A DNA stretch of 9,393 nucleotides from the NCBI GenBank assembly GCA_937911855.1, contig CALDPK010000052.1, positions 1-9,393 on the forward strand, in the 5' to 3' direction. This stretch comes from an uncultured Trueperaceae bacterium (lineage in GTDB: Bacteria > Deinococcota > Deinococci > Deinococcales > Trueperaceae). This document shows, piece by piece, positions 5,923 to 9,393 of the stretch. Each line of letters begins with the position of its first letter. Position 1 is the stretch's first letter. The notes under the pieces were generated by a model, which saw only the letters and a list, made by a program, of their open reading frames with translations, made no database searches and was not told the origin of the DNA. Made by a program: the position numbers and the translations under genes.

Positions 5923-6255
5923 ATGGCAGATCAGGAAAAGAACAACAGGGCCTACTCGGAAGAATTCACGGTTTCAGGCGACGCCGTCGTCGCCAGGATC
6001 AAGGAACTGCTGCACGAAGGAAACATCCGCAGGATCTCGATCAAGAACGAAGAAGGCAAGACCCTCATAGAGATCCCCCTGACGTTCGGCGTCATCGGCA
6101 CGGTGCTCCTGCCCGTCTGGGCAGCGATCGGAGCGATCGCGGCGCTGGCAGCAAGACTGACGATATCTGTCGAACGCGTGGACCAGACCGGCGGCAACGC
6201 CGAACCTGAACCCGCCGGCGACGAAGCCATCAAGCGACTCGACCCCTACGCCTGA
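5923..6255 (+). CDS. DUF4342 domain protein
   Basis: A 110-residue protein that matches my memory of the DUF4342 family (function unknown). A short charged N-terminus (1-18) is followed by the core: GDAVVARIKELLHEGNIRRI (19-38), a predicted helix then strand, SIKNEEGKTLIEIPLT (39-54) as a beta-hairpin, one hydrophobic segment at about 55-78 (VIGTVLLPVWAAIGAIAAL), and LTISVERVD (79-87) as a closing strand. The tail is acidic and Pro-rich. Many Firmicutes relatives carry an extra UBA-like domain at the N-terminus; this protein does not. The hydrophobic segment could be a membrane anchor or a buried hairpin. The ATG has an excellent Shine-Dalgarno. It is followed 28 bp downstream by a gene whose product shows the same core pattern. 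It diverges from the HAD gene with about 100 bp between them. Confidence 0.87.
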   Translation: MADQEKNNRAYSEEFTVSGDAVVARIKELLHEGNIRRISIKNEEGKTLIEIPLTFGVIGTVLLPVWAAIGAIAALAARLTISVERVDQTGGNAEPEPAGDEAIKRLDPYA

Positions 6256-6283
6256 ACGCTCAGGCAGAAACGGACAAACACAA

Positions 6284-6613
6284 GTGACTGACAACAACAC
6301 CAACAACAACGGCACCCACAACCAGCCCCAGGGCAACCCGCCCAACGGCAACGGCGGCTCTGGCGGCAACAGCGTCGACTTCGTAGCGATGATCAACGGC
6401 CTGCTGGCAGCCGGCAACCGCAGGCGCCTGGTACTGCGCCACCGTGGCGAGACCGTACTGCGCCTCCCGCTGACCGTGGTCGTACTCATCACGCTGATCC
6501 TGCTCTGGCAGAGCGCTTTCCTCCTCGTCGCCCTCGTAGCGCTGGTGTTCTTCACCCAGACCCAGATCTCGTTCGAGCGCCGCAGTGACGTTCAGCCTCC
6601 TTACCGCGACTGA
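6284..6613 (+). CDS. Small membrane protein, probable divergent DUF4342 paralogue
   Basis: A 109-residue protein with three parts. The N-terminus (1-30) is low-complexity, rich in Asn, Gly and Pro. The middle (32-64) contains VAMINGLLAAGNRRRLVL and RHRGETVLRLPLT. The end is a long hydrophobic stretch (about 64-90) followed by TQISFERRS. The middle aligns with the neighbouring DUF4342 protein: VA-x-I-x-x-LL-x-x-GN-x-RR, then a basic strand, then [LI]PLT, a hydrophobic segment, and IS[VF]ER. The alignment needs one residue removed in the beta-hairpin and four added in the hydrophobic segment. I infer a paralogue from an old tandem duplication. The start is GTG at 6284 with a weak Shine-Dalgarno (GGAC about 10 nt upstream); the 28-bp gap suggests coupling to the upstream gene. 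A start at the ATG at 6389 would delete part of the conserved core, so I reject it. A strong terminator follows. Confidence 0.8.
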   Translation: MTDNNTNNNGTHNQPQGNPPNGNGGSGGNSVDFVAMINGLLAAGNRRRLVLRHRGETVLRLPLTVVVLITLILLWQSAFLLVALVALVFFTQTQISFERRSDVQPPYRD

Positions 6614-6636
6614 ACACGAAACAGCGGAACCTCCAG

Positions 6637-6685
6637 GGTGGCTTCCCGCAGCTTTTTTAAGCAGGCGGGAAGCCACCGGCTTTTT
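6637..6685 (+). terminator. Rho-independent terminator after the DUF4342 pair
   Basis: A perfect 13-bp stem, GGTGGCTTCCCGC (6637-6649) with GCGGGAAGCCACC (6665-6677), is followed by GGC and TTTTT (6681-6685). The 15-nt loop itself holds a small GCTT/AAGC dyad that may lengthen the hairpin. It lies 24 bp after the stop of the last gene of the pair and separates it from uvrA. A second small stem, CCGGC/GCCGG (6676-6692), overlaps its 3' side. Confidence 0.85.
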
Positions 6686-6740
6686 GTGCCGGCAAATGCG
6701 TGGCAAAGTGCGGCCCGGAACCATCCGGACAGCCTTGAGT

Positions 6741-6749
6741 TGCTATACT
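6741..6749 (+). promoter_or_regulatory. Putative uvrA promoter (extended -10)
   Basis: TGCTATACT fits the extended -10 consensus TGnTATAAT with one mismatch. The start would be near 6756, giving a leader of about 108 nt. No good -35 is present, as is usual for extended -10 promoters. I looked for and did not see an SOS box or a Deinococcus-type RDRM palindrome around it. Confidence 0.5.
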
Positions 6750-6752
6750 CTT

Positions 6753-6835
6753 CCCTTGCCCGCCCAGTCGTGGGCCTAGCCACAAGGGGCACGCCCTGCG
6801 CAGCAGACGCATCCGGACCGTCACCGGGTGCGGTC
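6753..6835 (+). promoter_or_regulatory. Structured leader of uvrA (two predicted hairpins)
   Basis: The first hairpin pairs CCCTTG (6753-6758) with CAAGGG (6783-6788) around an inner GCCCA/TGGGC stem (6762-6766 with 6771-6775). The second pairs GCATCCGG (6809-6816) with CCGGGTGC (6824-6831, one G-T pair), extended by GAC/GTC across a bulge. Neither is followed by a T-tract. The rest of the 250-bp gap between 6613 and 6864 holds the upstream terminator, the promoter and the ribosome binding site. I found no gene in it. Confidence 0.45.
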
Positions 6836-6846
6836 GCGTGCTCCCT

Positions 6847-6855
6847 GAAAGAAGG
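6847..6855 (+). promoter_or_regulatory. Ribosome binding site deciding the uvrA start
   Basis: GAAAGAAGG ends 8 nt before the TTG at 6864. It supports this TTG, because no in-frame ATG or GTG lies near the conserved N-terminus of UvrA. Confidence 0.75.
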
Positions 6856-6863
6856 CGCTTGAA

Positions 6864-9393
<2,530 letters not shown>

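Noticed and set aside
6700..6760. SOS-box or radiation/desiccation-response motif upstream of uvrA
   Set aside because: I looked for LexA-type dyads (CTGT-N8-ACAG, GAAC-N4-GTTC) and a TTATGT-type palindrome by eye and found none.
6638..6862. A 74-codon plus-strand frame ending just before the uvrA TTG
   Set aside because: It begins inside the terminator stem and runs through the promoter and leader hairpins of uvrA. No Shine-Dalgarno and no protein-like composition, so a leader peptide is not supported.

Overview
This is a G+C-rich bacterial chromosomal window made of housekeeping and small conserved genes. I see no mobile element, CRISPR array, tRNA or rRNA. Start codons are a mix of ATG, GTG and TTG. 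One gene (the HAD protein) has a -10-like hexamer seven bases before its GTG, as expected for a leaderless mRNA. Leaderless messages are common in Deinococcota and Actinomycetota. With the sufC-sufB-sufD order and a DUF4342 protein, I lean towards Deinococcota (perhaps Trueperales) or a similar high-GC lineage. This is a low-confidence guess.

Layout. Positions 1-2849, minus strand: the Fe-S scaffold operon sufC-sufB-sufD, with sufD running off the left edge. The genes are tightly packed (17 bp between sufC and sufB, about 1 bp between sufB and sufD). A 121-bp gap upstream of sufC carries a -10 box, two dyads and a leader hairpin. Positions 2971-5819, minus strand: a probable operon, in transcription order a HAD-like hydrolase, a three-helix membrane protein, a UPF0173 metallo-hydrolase and a Hanks-type Ser/Thr protein kinase. 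Positions 5923-6613, plus strand and divergent from the HAD gene: a DUF4342 protein followed by a second small membrane protein that I read as a divergent DUF4342 paralogue. A strong intrinsic terminator closes this pair. From 6864 to the right edge, plus strand: uvrA with a TTG start, cut after residue 843, preceded by an extended -10 promoter and a structured leader of about 110 nt.

How the genes work together. SufB, SufC and SufD form the SufBC2D scaffold ATPase that assembles Fe-S clusters; the cysteine desulfurase and sulfur-transfer partners are not in the window. UvrA is the damage-recognition ATPase of nucleotide excision repair. The kinase operon and the DUF4342 pair have no visible functional link to either. 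I found no clear new multi-gene system. The items most worth a second look are the tandem DUF4342 pair, the suf promoter region with its dyads, and the soluble kinase with a basic-aromatic C-terminal tail.
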